Below are positions 8,652 to 18,441 of a stretch of 42,330 bases of DNA, in pieces. Both the position numbers and the translations under genes were made by a program. The first letter of the stretch is position 1; the number at the start of each line of letters is the position of its first letter. The DNA comes from Chloroflexota bacterium (GTDB lineage: Bacteria > Chloroflexota > Dehalococcoidia > Lucifugimonadales > Lucifugimonadaceae). Below the pieces are notes generated by a model. The model was not told the DNA's origin. It worked only from the letters and a program-made list of their open reading frames with translations, and did not search any database. The stretch is from contig JAQBUX010000004.1 of NCBI GenBank assembly GCA_027623795.1, forward strand, positions 1 through 42,330, written 5' to 3'.

Positions 8652-10499
8652 ATGGATCCTTCACACATACGCAATTTCTGCATCATCGCCCACATCGACC
8701 ACGGCAAGTCCACACTCGCCGACAGGCTGATGCAGGCGACCGGCGCCGTCTCAGACCGCGATCTGACCGAGCAGCACCTGGATACGATGGCCCTGGAACG
8801 CGAACGCGGCATCACGATCAAGGCGCAGGCGGTCCGGCTGTCTTATGACGCTGCGGACGGAGCGGAGTACCAGCTAAACCTGATCGATACGCCGGGGCAT
8901 GTCGACTTCACCTACGAGGTGTCACGAAGCCTCGCCGCCTCGGACGGGGCGATATTGATCGTCGACGCCACGCAGGGAATTCAGGCCCAAACGCTCGCCA
9001 ATATCTATCTGGCGATGAAGTACGACCTCACGGTTATCCCGGTCGTGAACAAGATCGATCTTCCGGCCGCCGAGCCTGAGCGGGTCGCGGGCGAGATGGC
9101 CGCGGCGTTCGGGTTCTCCGACGACGAGTTCGTATTCGTCTCCGCGAAGACCGGTGAAGGCGTCGACGAGATACTGGAAGCCGTTGTCAAACGCATATCT
9201 CCACCGTCCGGCGATTCCGAGGCGCCGTTCCGGGCGATGATATTTGACAGCAAGTACGACTCGTACAAGGGCGTCGTGGCTTACGTCCGTGTGGTAGATG
9301 GACGGCTCGATCACGCCGGTCGAATTCGCTTGATGGCGACCGGCGCTACCGCCGAAGCCCTGGATATGGGGTACTTCGGCCCGAGTCCGGTGAGTCAGAA
9401 GTCCATCGAGGCCGGCGAGGTCGGCTTCATAGCTACAGGACTGAAAGACGTCGATTCCTGTCGCGTCGGTGACACGGTGACCTCCGCTTCAACGCCAGCT
9501 TCAGAGGCGCTACCGGGTTACGAACAGATGAAGGCGATGGTGTATACCGGCCTGTATCCGGCGGACGGAGAGTCGTTCCCGGAGTTGCGAGACGCGCTTG
9601 AGAAGCTGCGGTTGAACGACCCGGCGCTCACGTTTGAGCCGGAGTCGTCCACAGCGTTGGGGTTCGGGTTCCGTTGCGGATTCCTGGGGCTCCTTCATAT
9701 GGACGTCACACAGGAGAGGCTTGAACGCGAGTACGATCTTTCGCTTATAGCGACGGCTCCGAGCGTCGGATACCGCGTCCTTCTTATGAACGGCGACGAG
9801 ATCGAGGTGGACAACCCGTCGGCGCTGCCGCCCGTGCAGGAGATCGACCAGATCCTTGAGCCCTGGGTGGACCTGAGCATTGTGACGCCATCACGGTACA
9901 TCGGCGCGGTGATGGAGCTGGTGACCTCCCGCCGCGGGGAGTACACGCGGATGGAGTATCTTCAGGCGGCAGATTCGCGATCAAGTATCGGAGCAGAGTC
10001 GGCATCGGGCGATGCCCGTGTCCTGCTTGAGTACAAGATGCCGCTCGCCGAGTTGCTGGTGGATTTCCACAGCCAGCTCAAATCCCGGACCCAGGGTTAT
10101 GCGTCGATGGATTACGCCGTCGGCGAGCCCCGGCGGGGTGACATGGTGAAGTTGGACCTCCTCGTGAATCACCATCCCGTCGATGCGCTTTCGCTGATCC
10201 TCCATCGTGACAACGCCCAGTTTCAAGGGCGGGAGTTGGTCGCCAAGTTGCGCAAACTGATCCCCAGGCAGATGTTCGAGGTGCCCATCCAGTCCGCCGT
10301 CGGCAACAGGGTGATCGCCCGTGAGACGGTCAAGGCGATGCGAAAGAACGTGCTGGCGAAGTGTTACGGCGGCGACGTGTCCCGCAAGCGCAAGCTGCTG
10401 GAAAAACAGGCCGAGGGAAAGAAGCGGATGAAGAAGATCGGCAACGTGGACGTGCCTCAAGAAGCGTTCATGGCCGTGCTGTCGCTGGAGCGCGAGTAG
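8652..10499 (+). CDS. lepA: Elongation factor 4 (LepA)
   Basis: [43 protein letters not shown]-terminal [39 protein letters not shown]. Confidence 0.98.
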   Translation: MDPSHIRNFCIIAHIDHGKSTLADRLMQATGAVSDRDLTEQHLDTMALERERGITIKAQAVRLSYDAADGAEYQLNLIDTPGHVDFTYEVSRSLAASDGAILIVDATQGIQAQTLANIYLAMKYDLTVIPVVNKIDLPAAEPERVAGEMAAAFGFSDDEFVFVSAKTGEGVDEILEAVVKRISPPSGDSEAPFRAMIFDSKYDSYKGVVAYVRVVDGRLDHAGRIRLMATGATAEALDMGYFGPSPVSQKSIEAGEVGFIATGLKDVDSCRVGDTVTSASTPASEALPGYEQMKAMVYTGLYPADGESFPELRDALEKLRLNDPALTFEPESSTALGFGFRCGFLGLLHMDVTQERLEREYDLSLIATAPSVGYRVLLMNGDEIEVDNPSALPPVQEIDQILEPWVDLSIVTPSRYIGAVMELVTSRRGEYTRMEYLQAADSRSSIGAESASGDARVLLEYKMPLAELLVDFHSQLKSRTQGYASMDYAVGEPRRGDMVKLDLLVNHHPVDALSLILHRDNAQFQGRELVAKLRKLIPRQMFEVPIQSAVGNRVIARETVKAMRKNVLAKCYGGDVSRKRKLLEKQAEGKKRMKKIGNVDVPQEAFMAVLSLERE

Positions 10500-10534
10500 G
10501 CCGCGCCGGGGGATACGGCCGTGAAGCTCCGCTG

Positions 10535-10713
10535 CGTGCTTCGAGAGCCTCAGCACGCGGGTGCCCGGAACGAGGCGCTCTGAAAGAACCGGTCGGACAT
10601 CTCCAACAAATTCGCCCCTGAGCCCACCCGCGCGCTCCGAAGCCCACCTACGGGCCCCGACCCCACCCACCGCCCTGAGCCCAGCCGACGCGCCCTGAGG
10701 CTCTCGAAGGGCG
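10535..10713. repeat. Inverted-repeat element with hairpin termini
   Basis: CTTCGAGAGCCTCAG (10539-10553) and its exact reverse complement CTGAGGCTCTCGAAG (10695-10709). Each lies inside its own 6-bp hairpin; the GC-rich core carries repeated CCCTGAG motifs. Confidence 0.65.
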
Positions 10714-10761
10714 TCCGTGCTGCGCACGACGCCCGCGTCCGGCCCAACACGCCTCATCCAG

Positions 10762-11289
10762 TCAGTGCGCGGCGTCGGAGAACGCACGCTCACCTGCGCG
10801 GATAGGCGCCGAGATGCGGTTCTCAGGTGGCGGGATCGGACAAGTCCACATGTCGTTGTACGCGCAGTACGGGTTGTAGGCGTAGTTGAAGTCCAGCCAG
10901 ATATCGCCGTCCTCCAGTATGTGAACTTCTACATACCGTCCGGTGGCGTAACTCTCCTCTCCGGCGGTGGCGTCCCGGAACGGAAGAAACATCGGCCCGT
11001 CCTCTTCCTCGCGGAAGATCGTGAGGGTGGACTGCTGGCCGTCGATGGCAAACGAAACCGTCGCCCACCGGTGGGTAGATGTCGTGCCGCCGGTCGTGAC
11101 CGGGATATCGACCTGCGTGCGGTCGTTGACCGGGTTCGGCGTCAACTTGAAGACCAGCTCGGGCGCCTCATCGAAGTAGCACAGTCCATCGAAAATGGTG
11201 CGCTGGCGGTCGGTGAGCGGTGAGTTCTCGTCCCGGCCGAAAAAGGTGTCTTTCTCAGCCCGGAACTCGGCCAGATGTGACATGTCCAA
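10762..11289 (-). CDS. DUF1684 family protein
   Basis: LAEFRAEKDTFFGRDENSPLTDRQRTIFDGLCYFDEAPEL...GRYVEVHILEDGDIWLDFNYAYNPYCAYNDMWTCPIPPPENRI. Confidence 0.85.
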   Translation of the reverse strand: MDMSHLAEFRAEKDTFFGRDENSPLTDRQRTIFDGLCYFDEAPELVFKLTPNPVNDRTQVDIPVTTGGTTSTHRWATVSFAIDGQQSTLTIFREEEDGPMFLPFRDATAGEESYATGRYVEVHILEDGDIWLDFNYAYNPYCAYNDMWTCPIPPPENRISAPIRAGERAFSDAAH

Positions 11290-11434
11290 ACGCTTTCTCG
11301 GCGAAGTTCACCGGCGACGATGATTTCGCCCGCGGCTGGCATCGCGTTACCTGTGGGCGCCGGATCAGGCCGTTACTTACCGGCTCACTTTTCGATGCCG
11401 CCACCGGGCAATGGGTGCATCGCACCCCGCCACG

Positions 11435-12301
11435 TCAGGCCCGGGTCAGTCCCAGCGCGGCGACGGCGTCCGAAAACTCAGGACGCCGCCGAGCCTCGTA
11501 GATAGTCGCCGCCAGCATACCCGCTGGCGTGCCGGCATCGATGTGGTCGCCCTCAAACTCACAGGCGTGGACAGGTTCGACGCCGATGGCTGCGGCGATG
11601 GCGTCGGTTAGCTGGATCTCGCCGAGCGCCCCGGCCGACCCGTACTCGATCCTGTCGAATACGCCCGGCGTCAGGATGTAACGCCCGATTATCGCCAGGT
11701 CGCTGGGCGCCTTCTCAAGGGGCGGCTTTTCGACCAGGCCGCGGACACGGTGAACTCCATGACCGACGGATTCGGCATCGATGATCCCGAGGTTGGGGAT
11801 CGCTTCTTGTGGCACACGTTTCGCCGCCACGACGCTACCGCCGTGCTCCTCGCTGATACGGGCCAGTTGGGCGATGGCCGGGGTGACTGACCAGATCAGA
11901 TCGTCCGGGAGAAATACGGCGAACGGCTCGTCGCCCACGAAATCGCGTGCCATAAGCACGGCGTGGCCGAGGCCCCTGGCCACCGTCTGTTCAAGAACCG
12001 TGATCTCGGCCAGTCCGTTGATTTCCTTCTGCTGCGCCAGGCGGACGGCGTCCCCGCGCTCCCCGAACGCTCTCTCCAGCCGTACGTTCGGCCGGAAGTA
12101 ATCGGCGATCGCGTCGTCACCCGGCGAAAGCACCATCGCTATCTGATCAATCCCGGCCGCCGCCGCCTCCGCCACCGCGTAGTGGATAAGCGGCCGGTCG
12201 AGTACAGGGAGCAGAGGTTTCGGGACAGCTCGTGTCACCGGGAGGAAACGGGTGCCGAGTCCGGCGGCCGGGATTACGGCTTTGCGTACTTTCTGAGGCA
12301 T
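11435..12301 (-). CDS. galU: UTP--glucose-1-phosphate uridylyltransferase
   Basis: VRKAVIPAAGLGTRFLPVTRAVPKPLLPVLDRPLIHYAVAEA, GRYILTPGVFD. Confidence 0.93.
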   Translation of the reverse strand: MPQKVRKAVIPAAGLGTRFLPVTRAVPKPLLPVLDRPLIHYAVAEAAAAGIDQIAMVLSPGDDAIADYFRPNVRLERAFGERGDAVRLAQQKEINGLAEITVLEQTVARGLGHAVLMARDFVGDEPFAVFLPDDLIWSVTPAIAQLARISEEHGGSVVAAKRVPQEAIPNLGIIDAESVGHGVHRVRGLVEKPPLEKAPSDLAIIGRYILTPGVFDRIEYGSAGALGEIQLTDAIAAAIGVEPVHACEFEGDHIDAGTPAGMLAATIYEARRRPEFSDAVAALGLTRA

Positions 12302-12393
12302 TTGAACAGTTTACCCAGATGACAAAAGTCCGGCGTTATATCGAGGCCAAATCCTGCCATATGTTTGGGCGACGTAGCCGTATACTGGAAAAT

Positions 12394-12605
12394 GGTCGTG
12401 CTAGGCGGGAAGCTAGCGGTGTCCTGTACCTGCAATCCGCTTTAGCAGGGCTTAATTCCTTCCGGAGGTCGGACAAGTTGGTCACTACGTCGTAGATACG
12501 GTGTTGAGAGTCGGGTCCTGCGCGGCGAGGACTCGTGAACCCCGTCAGGTCCGGAAGGAAGCAGCGGTAAGCGGGGCCCCTTGGGCGACGCAGGCCGGCC
12601 TGGCT
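12394..12605 (+). ncRNA. ffs: Signal recognition particle RNA (large bacterial type)
   Basis: 5' portion GTGCTAGGCGGGAAGCTAGCGGTGTCCTGTACCTGCAATCCGCTTTAGCAGGG...; domain IV core GTCAGGTCCGGAAGGAAGCAGCGGTAAG. Confidence 0.92.
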
Positions 12606-12646
12606 CGAGTCGTAATCTACGCGCATACCGGCGCTGTCCGAACGAA

Positions 12647-13591
12647 ATGAAGGTGCACGACCACTCTCCAACCAAGTCACGGAGACCCCCTCGGCCTGGC
12701 GGCAATCGTCGGCCGAGCGGGTCTCCGAAGAAGTCACTTGGGCAACATTTTCTGCGCGATCCAGAGATAGCCGTCCGCATCGTTGAAGCGGCGCGCATTG
12801 AGCCCGGCGAACTTGTGCTAGAGATCGGCCCCGGCAGGGGCGCGATCACGGAAATGCTTGTGAACCGGGCGGGGCGTATGGTGCTGGTTGAGCTGGACGG
12901 CGCCCTTGCCGACATGCTCACCGAGCGCTACCTCGAAAACCAAAACATCCGCGTGATCGAGTCGGACGCCCGCGATCTTGACCTGTCTGAGTCCGGGGAC
13001 CTTCCGGAGATCCTGGAACGGTCCTACAAGGTTGTCGCGAACCTCCCGTACTACGCGGCATCGCCGATAATCCGACGTTTTTTGGAGGCTGACAATCCCC
13101 CGGCCGAGATGGTCGTGATGGTGCAGCGGGAGGTGGCGCGTGAGATGGCGGCTCCAGAAGGAAGGATGGGGTTACTCTCGGTGGCGACGCAGTATTACGC
13201 CGATGTCGAGGTCGTTTTCGACGTACCAGCTGCGGCATTCATCCCACCTCCTAAAGTTGTCTCGTCCGTGATCAGGCTGGTTAAACGCGCATCGCCGCCG
13301 CTGGAGATCGATGACGAGCCAGCATTTTTCAGTTTTGTGCGCGCTGGATTCAAAGCGCCCCGGAAGCAACTGCACAATTCTTTGGCCCGTGGGCTGTTGA
13401 TCGAAATACCTGAGGCGGCCGGCATCATCGCCAGAGCCGGGCTTGACCCCGTCCGCCGTCCCCGGACGCTCTCCACCGCCGAATGGGGTCGCCTCTACGA
13501 AGCAAGGGCCGGAATGCAAGAACGGGCCGCCTCCGCGGCTCCCGCGCTTGTCGGCGAGGAGGCGGCCGACGACCGACAGGCGGGTGCTTGA
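12647..13591 (+). CDS. rsmA: 16S rRNA dimethyladenosine transferase
   Basis: KKSLGQHFLRDPEI, VLEIGPGRGAITEML, VVANLPYYAASPIIRRFL. The tracked start at 12581 lies inside the SRP RNA, so ATG 12647 is preferred. Confidence 0.95.
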   Translation: MKVHDHSPTKSRRPPRPGGNRRPSGSPKKSLGQHFLRDPEIAVRIVEAARIEPGELVLEIGPGRGAITEMLVNRAGRMVLVELDGALADMLTERYLENQNIRVIESDARDLDLSESGDLPEILERSYKVVANLPYYAASPIIRRFLEADNPPAEMVVMVQREVAREMAAPEGRMGLLSVATQYYADVEVVFDVPAAAFIPPPKVVSSVIRLVKRASPPLEIDDEPAFFSFVRAGFKAPRKQLHNSLARGLLIEIPEAAGIIARAGLDPVRRPRTLSTAEWGRLYEARAGMQERAASAAPALVGEEAADDRQAGA

Positions 13592-14501
13592 GCTTGAGGC
13601 GCACGCGAAGGTCAACCTGACGCTTGAGGTGCTTGGACGCCGGGACGATGGTTACCACGATATCGTGTCGATAATGCAGACGGTCGGCCTTCATGACACG
13701 GTGACGCTGAGCCCGGCGGATGACATTACGCTTGTGTGCGACGATGTCGCTCTCGCCGGGGATGAAAACCTGGCCGTCATCGCCGCTCGACGGCTCCGGG
13801 ACCACGTTGACGCGGGCCATGGCGCCGAGATCCGTTTGGAGAAGCGCATACCCGTGGCCTCCGGACTGGGCGGCGGTTCGAGCGACGCAGCCGCGGTCCT
13901 GACCGGACTCAACCAGCTCTGGGACCTCGATCTTGATCTGCCCGAGCTTGAGAAGATCGCGGTCGAGATAGGGTCAGACGTCCCGTTCTTCCTGAGCGGT
14001 GGTACGGCGCTTGTGCAGGGCAAGGGTGAACACGTCGTCCCTCTGGCCCACGCAAATATCCAGTGGATGGTCGTCGTCTCTCCGGACTCACCAGAGTTTG
14101 TGGTGCCGGACAAGACGGCGCGCCTGTACGACGCTGTGGCCCGGTCTGACTACACCAGAGGCGTTCTGACGCACAAACTTGCCGGGCGGATTCGCGGCGG
14201 AGGCGACGCCCCGGCGCAGTTCTACTTCAACGTCTTCGAGCCGTACGCATCGACCGTTTTCGCGGAGTACGCAGCGGTCCGAAATACCTTCCGAAGCCTC
14301 GGCGCCATGGGCATCCTGATGTCGGGCGCCGGTCCCAGCATGTTCGCGTTGGCCCCGAGTCGCGAAGTCGGGCTGGCCTGGCAACTGATGTTGGAGCGAC
14401 AGCACGGGTTGCGGGCCTACCTAACGCGTCGATGGGACCCTCCCGGCGCACGTCGTCGCCCGACGAACAGGGCGCATGTGAACCGCGGCCCTGCCGGATG
14501 A
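13584..14501 (+). CDS. ispE: 4-diphosphocytidyl-2-C-methyl-D-erythritol kinase
   Basis: AHAKVNLTLEVLGRRDDGYHDIVSIMQTVGLHD; PVASGLGGGSSDAAAVLTGLNQLW. GTG 13584 overlaps the rsmA stop. Confidence 0.95.
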   Translation: MLELEAHAKVNLTLEVLGRRDDGYHDIVSIMQTVGLHDTVTLSPADDITLVCDDVALAGDENLAVIAARRLRDHVDAGHGAEIRLEKRIPVASGLGGGSSDAAAVLTGLNQLWDLDLDLPELEKIAVEIGSDVPFFLSGGTALVQGKGEHVVPLAHANIQWMVVVSPDSPEFVVPDKTARLYDAVARSDYTRGVLTHKLAGRIRGGGDAPAQFYFNVFEPYASTVFAEYAAVRNTFRSLGAMGILMSGAGPSMFALAPSREVGLAWQLMLERQHGLRAYLTRRWDPPGARRRPTNRAHVNRGPAG

Positions 14502-14890
14502 CGATCGTCGCGGGATTTCTGGCTGGCACATTGATGGCGCTCATCTTTGTCGCCCACATATCGATCATGTTCGTGTATAACCCGCCGGGATTCGTCAAGA
14601 GCGCGGACTCAGAGGACAACAACATCGCGCGCGTCGTCCTCTACCTGCACGTGGCTGGGCTGTTGACATGGCCGGTAGTCGGGATTCTGGCCGCCGTTGC
14701 GTACGCAGCGGTCCGCGATGACCTGTCTGACGTATTTTTTGTCGCGGGAGTACTCGTGGTCGAACTCGCGATGGCGCCGGTGCTGTTCATTCTCGCGAGA
14801 GGACGCACCCTTCACCTCGTGGGCCAGTTCGCTACTTTCTTTATCATCTTTGGACTGGTGGTTCCGATACTCGTCGCTCGGGCGTCATAA
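14498..14890 (+). CDS. Small four-helix membrane protein, hypothetical
   Basis: ATGA overlap with ispE; hydrophobic segments FLAGTLMALIFVAHISIMFVY, LLTWPVVGILAAVAYAAV, VFFVAGVLVVELAMAPVLFI, FATFFIIFGLVVPILVA. Confidence 0.7.
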   Translation: MTIVAGFLAGTLMALIFVAHISIMFVYNPPGFVKSADSEDNNIARVVLYLHVAGLLTWPVVGILAAVAYAAVRDDLSDVFFVAGVLVVELAMAPVLFILARGRTLHLVGQFATFFIIFGLVVPILVARAS

Positions 14891-14931
14891 GCTGCACTGA
14901 TCGCGGCTTACGCTAGGGGAGGCGCGACTAA

Positions 14932-15720
14932 TTGGATGGCTCAACGACTGGACGGCTGTCCGGCAAGGTAGCGCTGGTCACGGGCGGCGCTCAGGGCAGG
15001 CGCGGCCGAAAGCACGGCTTTGGCGGCGCAACCTCGTGGGCGTTCTGCGCCGAAGGCGCCCGCGTCGTTATCGGCGACATCGATGAGGAGAACGGCCGCG
15101 CGACAGTGTCCGACCTGGTCGGGGCGGGCTTCGAGGCGCAGTTCGTTCACCTCGACGTGACGAGCCGAGAGGACTGGGAGCGCGCCGTCAACCTCACGGC
15201 CCAACGCTACGGCCGCGTCGACATCCTGGCGTCGATCGCGGGGTATGGCGACAAGTTCGATGTGATGGAGGTCGACGACCGTTCGTTTGACCTCAACTTC
15301 GACCGCAACCCCCGGGCAATGTTCTACGGCATCCAATCAGTCGTGCCGGAGATGCGCAGGGCGGGGGGCGGTTCGATCATCCAGATGGCGTCGATCAACG
15401 GGCTGGTCGGGAGTACGTCTTCGGCCGCATACCACGCGGCAAAGGGGGCGGTCAGGCTAATCGTCAAAGCCGCAGCGATCCAGCTCGCCCCGGACAAGAT
15501 CCGCGTTAATGGCGTTTTCCCCGGGTACGCCGATACCGTGAGCACGAACGATATGTGGCTTGATCCCGAGATGCGGGAGCCTCGACTGGCTCGTGTTCCT
15601 ATGGGCGAGCTAATCATGGCGGAGGACGTGGCGCCGGCGTTCGTCTATCTGGCAAGCGACGAGGCGAGGTGGGTAACGGGCTCCGAGTTGGTGATCGACG
15701 GAGGAATGACGGCGCAGTAG
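14932..15720 (+). CDS. Short-chain dehydrogenase/reductase (TTG start)
   Basis: GKVALVTGGAQGRRGRKHGFGGATSWAFCAEGARVVIGDID; SSAAYHAAKGAVRLIVKAAAIQLAPDKIRVNGVFPGY; WVTGSELVIDGGMTAQ. Confidence 0.92.
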   Translation: MDGSTTGRLSGKVALVTGGAQGRRGRKHGFGGATSWAFCAEGARVVIGDIDEENGRATVSDLVGAGFEAQFVHLDVTSREDWERAVNLTAQRYGRVDILASIAGYGDKFDVMEVDDRSFDLNFDRNPRAMFYGIQSVVPEMRRAGGGSIIQMASINGLVGSTSSAAYHAAKGAVRLIVKAAAIQLAPDKIRVNGVFPGYADTVSTNDMWLDPEMREPRLARVPMGELIMAEDVAPAFVYLASDEARWVTGSELVIDGGMTAQ

Positions 15721-16138
15721 TCGGGTCCGGGGCGTAACGGCGTGGTTGCCCTGTGATCGGGGACTTCATCCCGAGACGTCGAGGCGATAGCGACGTTTTC
15801 GCGCCCGAACGGGCCGCCGGCCTGACAGATCCCGGAGGAAGGCGCGGTGCGCTCTATCCAGCGGATGGTTCTTGAGACGGGCGAGGCGGCTCATTTCTTC
15901 CGACTGCAGCGTTGCTGCAGGCGGGACGATGGAAAGGCGCGCGCCCGGATCACACGGGTGGAAGCAAGATCGGTTTCACGAGGCTCTGGCACGCATCGCC
16001 AAAATACCATTGCAGGGGAGGAGGTTGTTTTGCTGCGAACGTGTTATTCTTACACTAGGCATAAAAAAACTCGTCCCATGGTTAACCGGCAATGTTCGGA
16101 CACCCGTGATGACCAGTCCGAAATGTCCGAACAAGACC

Positions 16139-16477
16139 ATGGAGAAAATTGAAGTGTTCCAAGACCGAGATATCAGGTGCGCAGAGTGCGGACAAGATTT
16201 CGCATTTAGTGCTGACGACCAGCAGTACCATTCCGAGCGCGGCTACTCCGACCCGAAGCGTTGCCCCTCATGTAGGGCCGCACGACGCGCTCAGGGCGGC
16301 GGCGGCGGTGGCGGCGGTGCTGGCGGCGGCGGCGGATTCCGATCCGACCGGCCGATGTTCTCCGCGACATGCGCACAGTGCGGACAAGAGGCCCAGGTTC
16401 CGTTCCAGCCGAGCGGTGACCGACCGGTCTACTGCAACTCCTGCTTCTCTTCGCAGCGGCAGTCGTCCCGGTACTAA
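16139..16477 (+). CDS. Zinc-ribbon domain protein with two Cys4 modules (alternative start ATG 16109)
   Basis: IRCAECGQDFAFSADDQQYHSERGYSDPKRCPSCRAARR, poly-Gly linker, FSATCAQCGQEAQVPFQPSGDRPVYCNSCF. Confidence 0.85.
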   Translation: MEKIEVFQDRDIRCAECGQDFAFSADDQQYHSERGYSDPKRCPSCRAARRAQGGGGGGGGAGGGGGFRSDRPMFSATCAQCGQEAQVPFQPSGDRPVYCNSCFSSQRQSSRY

Positions 16478-16518
16478 CAGGTACTAAGCGTAATCGCCTG
16501 AAAACCTCAGGTAACGAA

Positions 16519-16558
16519 ACCGCCCCGGTGATCAAAATCATCGGGGCGGTTTTTTTTC
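16519..16558 (+). terminator. Rho-independent terminator
   Basis: CCGCCCCGGTGAT-CAAA-ATCATCGGGGCGG followed by an eight-T tract. Confidence 0.92.
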
Positions 16559-16745
16559 GTCCCGATGTTTGCGGCACGCTATGGATCGACGATGTAGGGC
16601 TCGGGCCATACGGTGAATGAACTTCTGCCCATGGCGAAGAGGGCCGGCTCCCGGTCCGCGATCTGACCCCCACAATCTTCACGGCAAAGAGAGCGAGAGC
16701 CTGCGCTGGCGGTCTCACTGCGGAGAACGTATTCGGCTGGCCGGT

Positions 16746-16787
16746 GGTCTCAAAAGGCCCCGGCGATAGCCGGGGCCTTTTGAGACC
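16746..16787. terminator. Probable bidirectional terminator: perfect 19-bp hairpin, GATA loop
   Basis: GGTCTCAAAAGGCCCCGGC-GATA-GCCGGGGCCTTTTGAGACC between convergent genes. Confidence 0.8.
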
Positions 16788-16806
16788 AGTCTTGGTTTGA
16801 GACCGG

Positions 16807-17280
16807 TTAACCGATGGCTTTGACAGCCGCCTTGACGGCGTCGTAGTCAGGCTCGATGCCCGGGTTCTCGCCACGCCATGCGTACTGGATTGTGCCAGAG
16901 CCATCGACCACGTACACGGTCCGGTTCGCTGCTGTGTAGCCTGGCATACCGGCGAAATTTTCGATCGCAGTGTCGTAGGCGCGCGCCGTATCTGCCGTGT
17001 GATCGACGAGGATCGGGAAGTTCAGATTGTGCTTAATCTTGAACTCCTTCGCAACGAAGTAGTTATCGACGGCGATGCCGAGCACATCGGCGCCGGCGCC
17101 GTTGAGCTCACTTAGCGAGTCTCGGAACGCGCAGACCTCTGTATCGCACACCCCTGAGAAAGCAGCAGGGTAAAAGGCGAGGACCACGGTCTTGCCCGAA
17201 AAATCGCTGAGGCTGACGTCGCTGCGGTCACTGTCTTTGAGGGAGAAGGCCGGAGCCTTCGTCCCGATGCTGAGTGGCAT
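16807..17280 (-). CDS. Peroxiredoxin (AhpC/TSA family)
   Basis: MPLSIGTKAPAFSLKDSDRSDVSLSDFSGKTVVLAFYPAAFSGVCDTEVCAFRDSL. Confidence 0.93.
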   Translation of the reverse strand: MPLSIGTKAPAFSLKDSDRSDVSLSDFSGKTVVLAFYPAAFSGVCDTEVCAFRDSLSELNGAGADVLGIAVDNYFVAKEFKIKHNLNFPILVDHTADTARAYDTAIENFAGMPGYTAANRTVYVVDGSGTIQYAWRGENPGIEPDYDAVKAAVKAIG

Positions 17281-17374
17281 ATTGACTCCTGTGATTTGTC
17301 GCGTGCTTTGCGCGCTTATCCCATTCATACGTTTGGGACGGCGATTATGGCATGTTCATGGTCGGTCCTGTGGC

Positions 17375-18367
17375 CTAGCCGCCGCCGTTCACGGCCATGA
17401 CGGCCTTGATGATGCCGTCCTGCTGCTTGGAGTACATCTCATAGGCCTCGGGGACCTGCTCGAACGTCATTCGGTGCGTGATCAACTTTGCCGGATCCAC
17501 CCATCCGCGATCCATCAACGAGACGAGTTCCTTGATGTCGGCGGTCGGGTCTCCCGAGCCGCGCGACGAGCAGGGGATAATCGTCGCGATCTTCCGCATC
17601 CAATCCATGTGTTTGAACGGGATCACCGACCCCATGCTAATCAGGCTGAAACCCATTACCTTGCCGTATGTGTTGACGAACGAGACGGCCTGGTTGAGGC
17701 CCTCAGGGTCCCCAGATGCATCCACGACAACGTCCAGTCCGTGGCCGTCGGTGATCTCCGGGATGGCCTCAAGCGGGTTGACGTGGTCAGGATTGATCGT
17801 GTCCGTCGCGCCCAACTCCTTCGCCTTGTCGAGCCTGTAGTCAAGCAGATCCATCGCGACCACCTGAGCTGCGCCCTCAAGCGCCGCCAGGTTTGTGAAA
17901 GACAGGCCGATCGCGCCCTGTCCGATCACCCCGATCCGGAGCCCCGCGGTCGGTCCCCAGAGCTTTGTTGCGAACAGTACTGTGCCCATCGGCTGGCACA
18001 TCAACCACTCGTCGAGGGGACGGTCCTCAGGAAGCGGGATCGTGAGCGCCTTGGGAACGTTGATGTACTCAACCAGGCCGCCGAGGCTGTCTGGCTTTAC
18101 GAAGTCCGGTAGGACAATCATGCGCTGACCAACCTCGACGCCGTCCGCACGTGACTCCACGACGGTTCCGGCGATCTCGTGGCAAGGGGCGCCGGCGCGT
18201 CCGGGATACATCTCCTCCGGCAACACCGGGTCGTAGAACATGTGCGTGTCGCTGCCACAGACTGACACCTGTTGGACCTTGAGAAGGATCTCGCCTTCCG
18301 CCGGTTTCGGCGTGTCGATGTCGTAGAACTCGAAGGTCCGCGGGGCGGACATCCTTGCTGCTTTCAT
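17375..18367 (-). CDS. Zinc-dependent medium-chain dehydrogenase, paralogue 1 of 6
   Basis: VSVCGSDTH, PCHEIAG, EWLMCQPMGTVL, GVIGQGAIGLSF, VAMDLLDYR. Confidence 0.93.
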   Translation of the reverse strand: MKAARMSAPRTFEFYDIDTPKPAEGEILLKVQQVSVCGSDTHMFYDPVLPEEMYPGRAGAPCHEIAGTVVESRADGVEVGQRMIVLPDFVKPDSLGGLVEYINVPKALTIPLPEDRPLDEWLMCQPMGTVLFATKLWGPTAGLRIGVIGQGAIGLSFTNLAALEGAAQVVAMDLLDYRLDKAKELGATDTINPDHVNPLEAIPEITDGHGLDVVVDASGDPEGLNQAVSFVNTYGKVMGFSLISMGSVIPFKHMDWMRKIATIIPCSSRGSGDPTADIKELVSLMDRGWVDPAKLITHRMTFEQVPEAYEMYSKQQDGIIKAVMAVNGGG

Positions 18368-18441
18368 CGGTCGAAGGCCCTCATTTCGTGGTCGGTTGAG
18401 TTGAAGATAGATGGCCTGTGAGTTGCGGGCGTTGTGGCCGC

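Noticed and set aside
12581-12646. N-terminal extension of the rsmA ORF to 12581
   Set aside because: It overlaps the conserved SRP RNA; ATG 12647 is a better start.
12336-12921. Minus-strand ORFs 12336-12737 and 12442-12921
   Set aside because: They are antisense to the SRP RNA and the start of rsmA; no protein-family resemblance.
16303-16334. GGC-rich tandem repeat
   Set aside because: It encodes a poly-Gly linker between two zinc ribbons; simple-sequence coding repeat.
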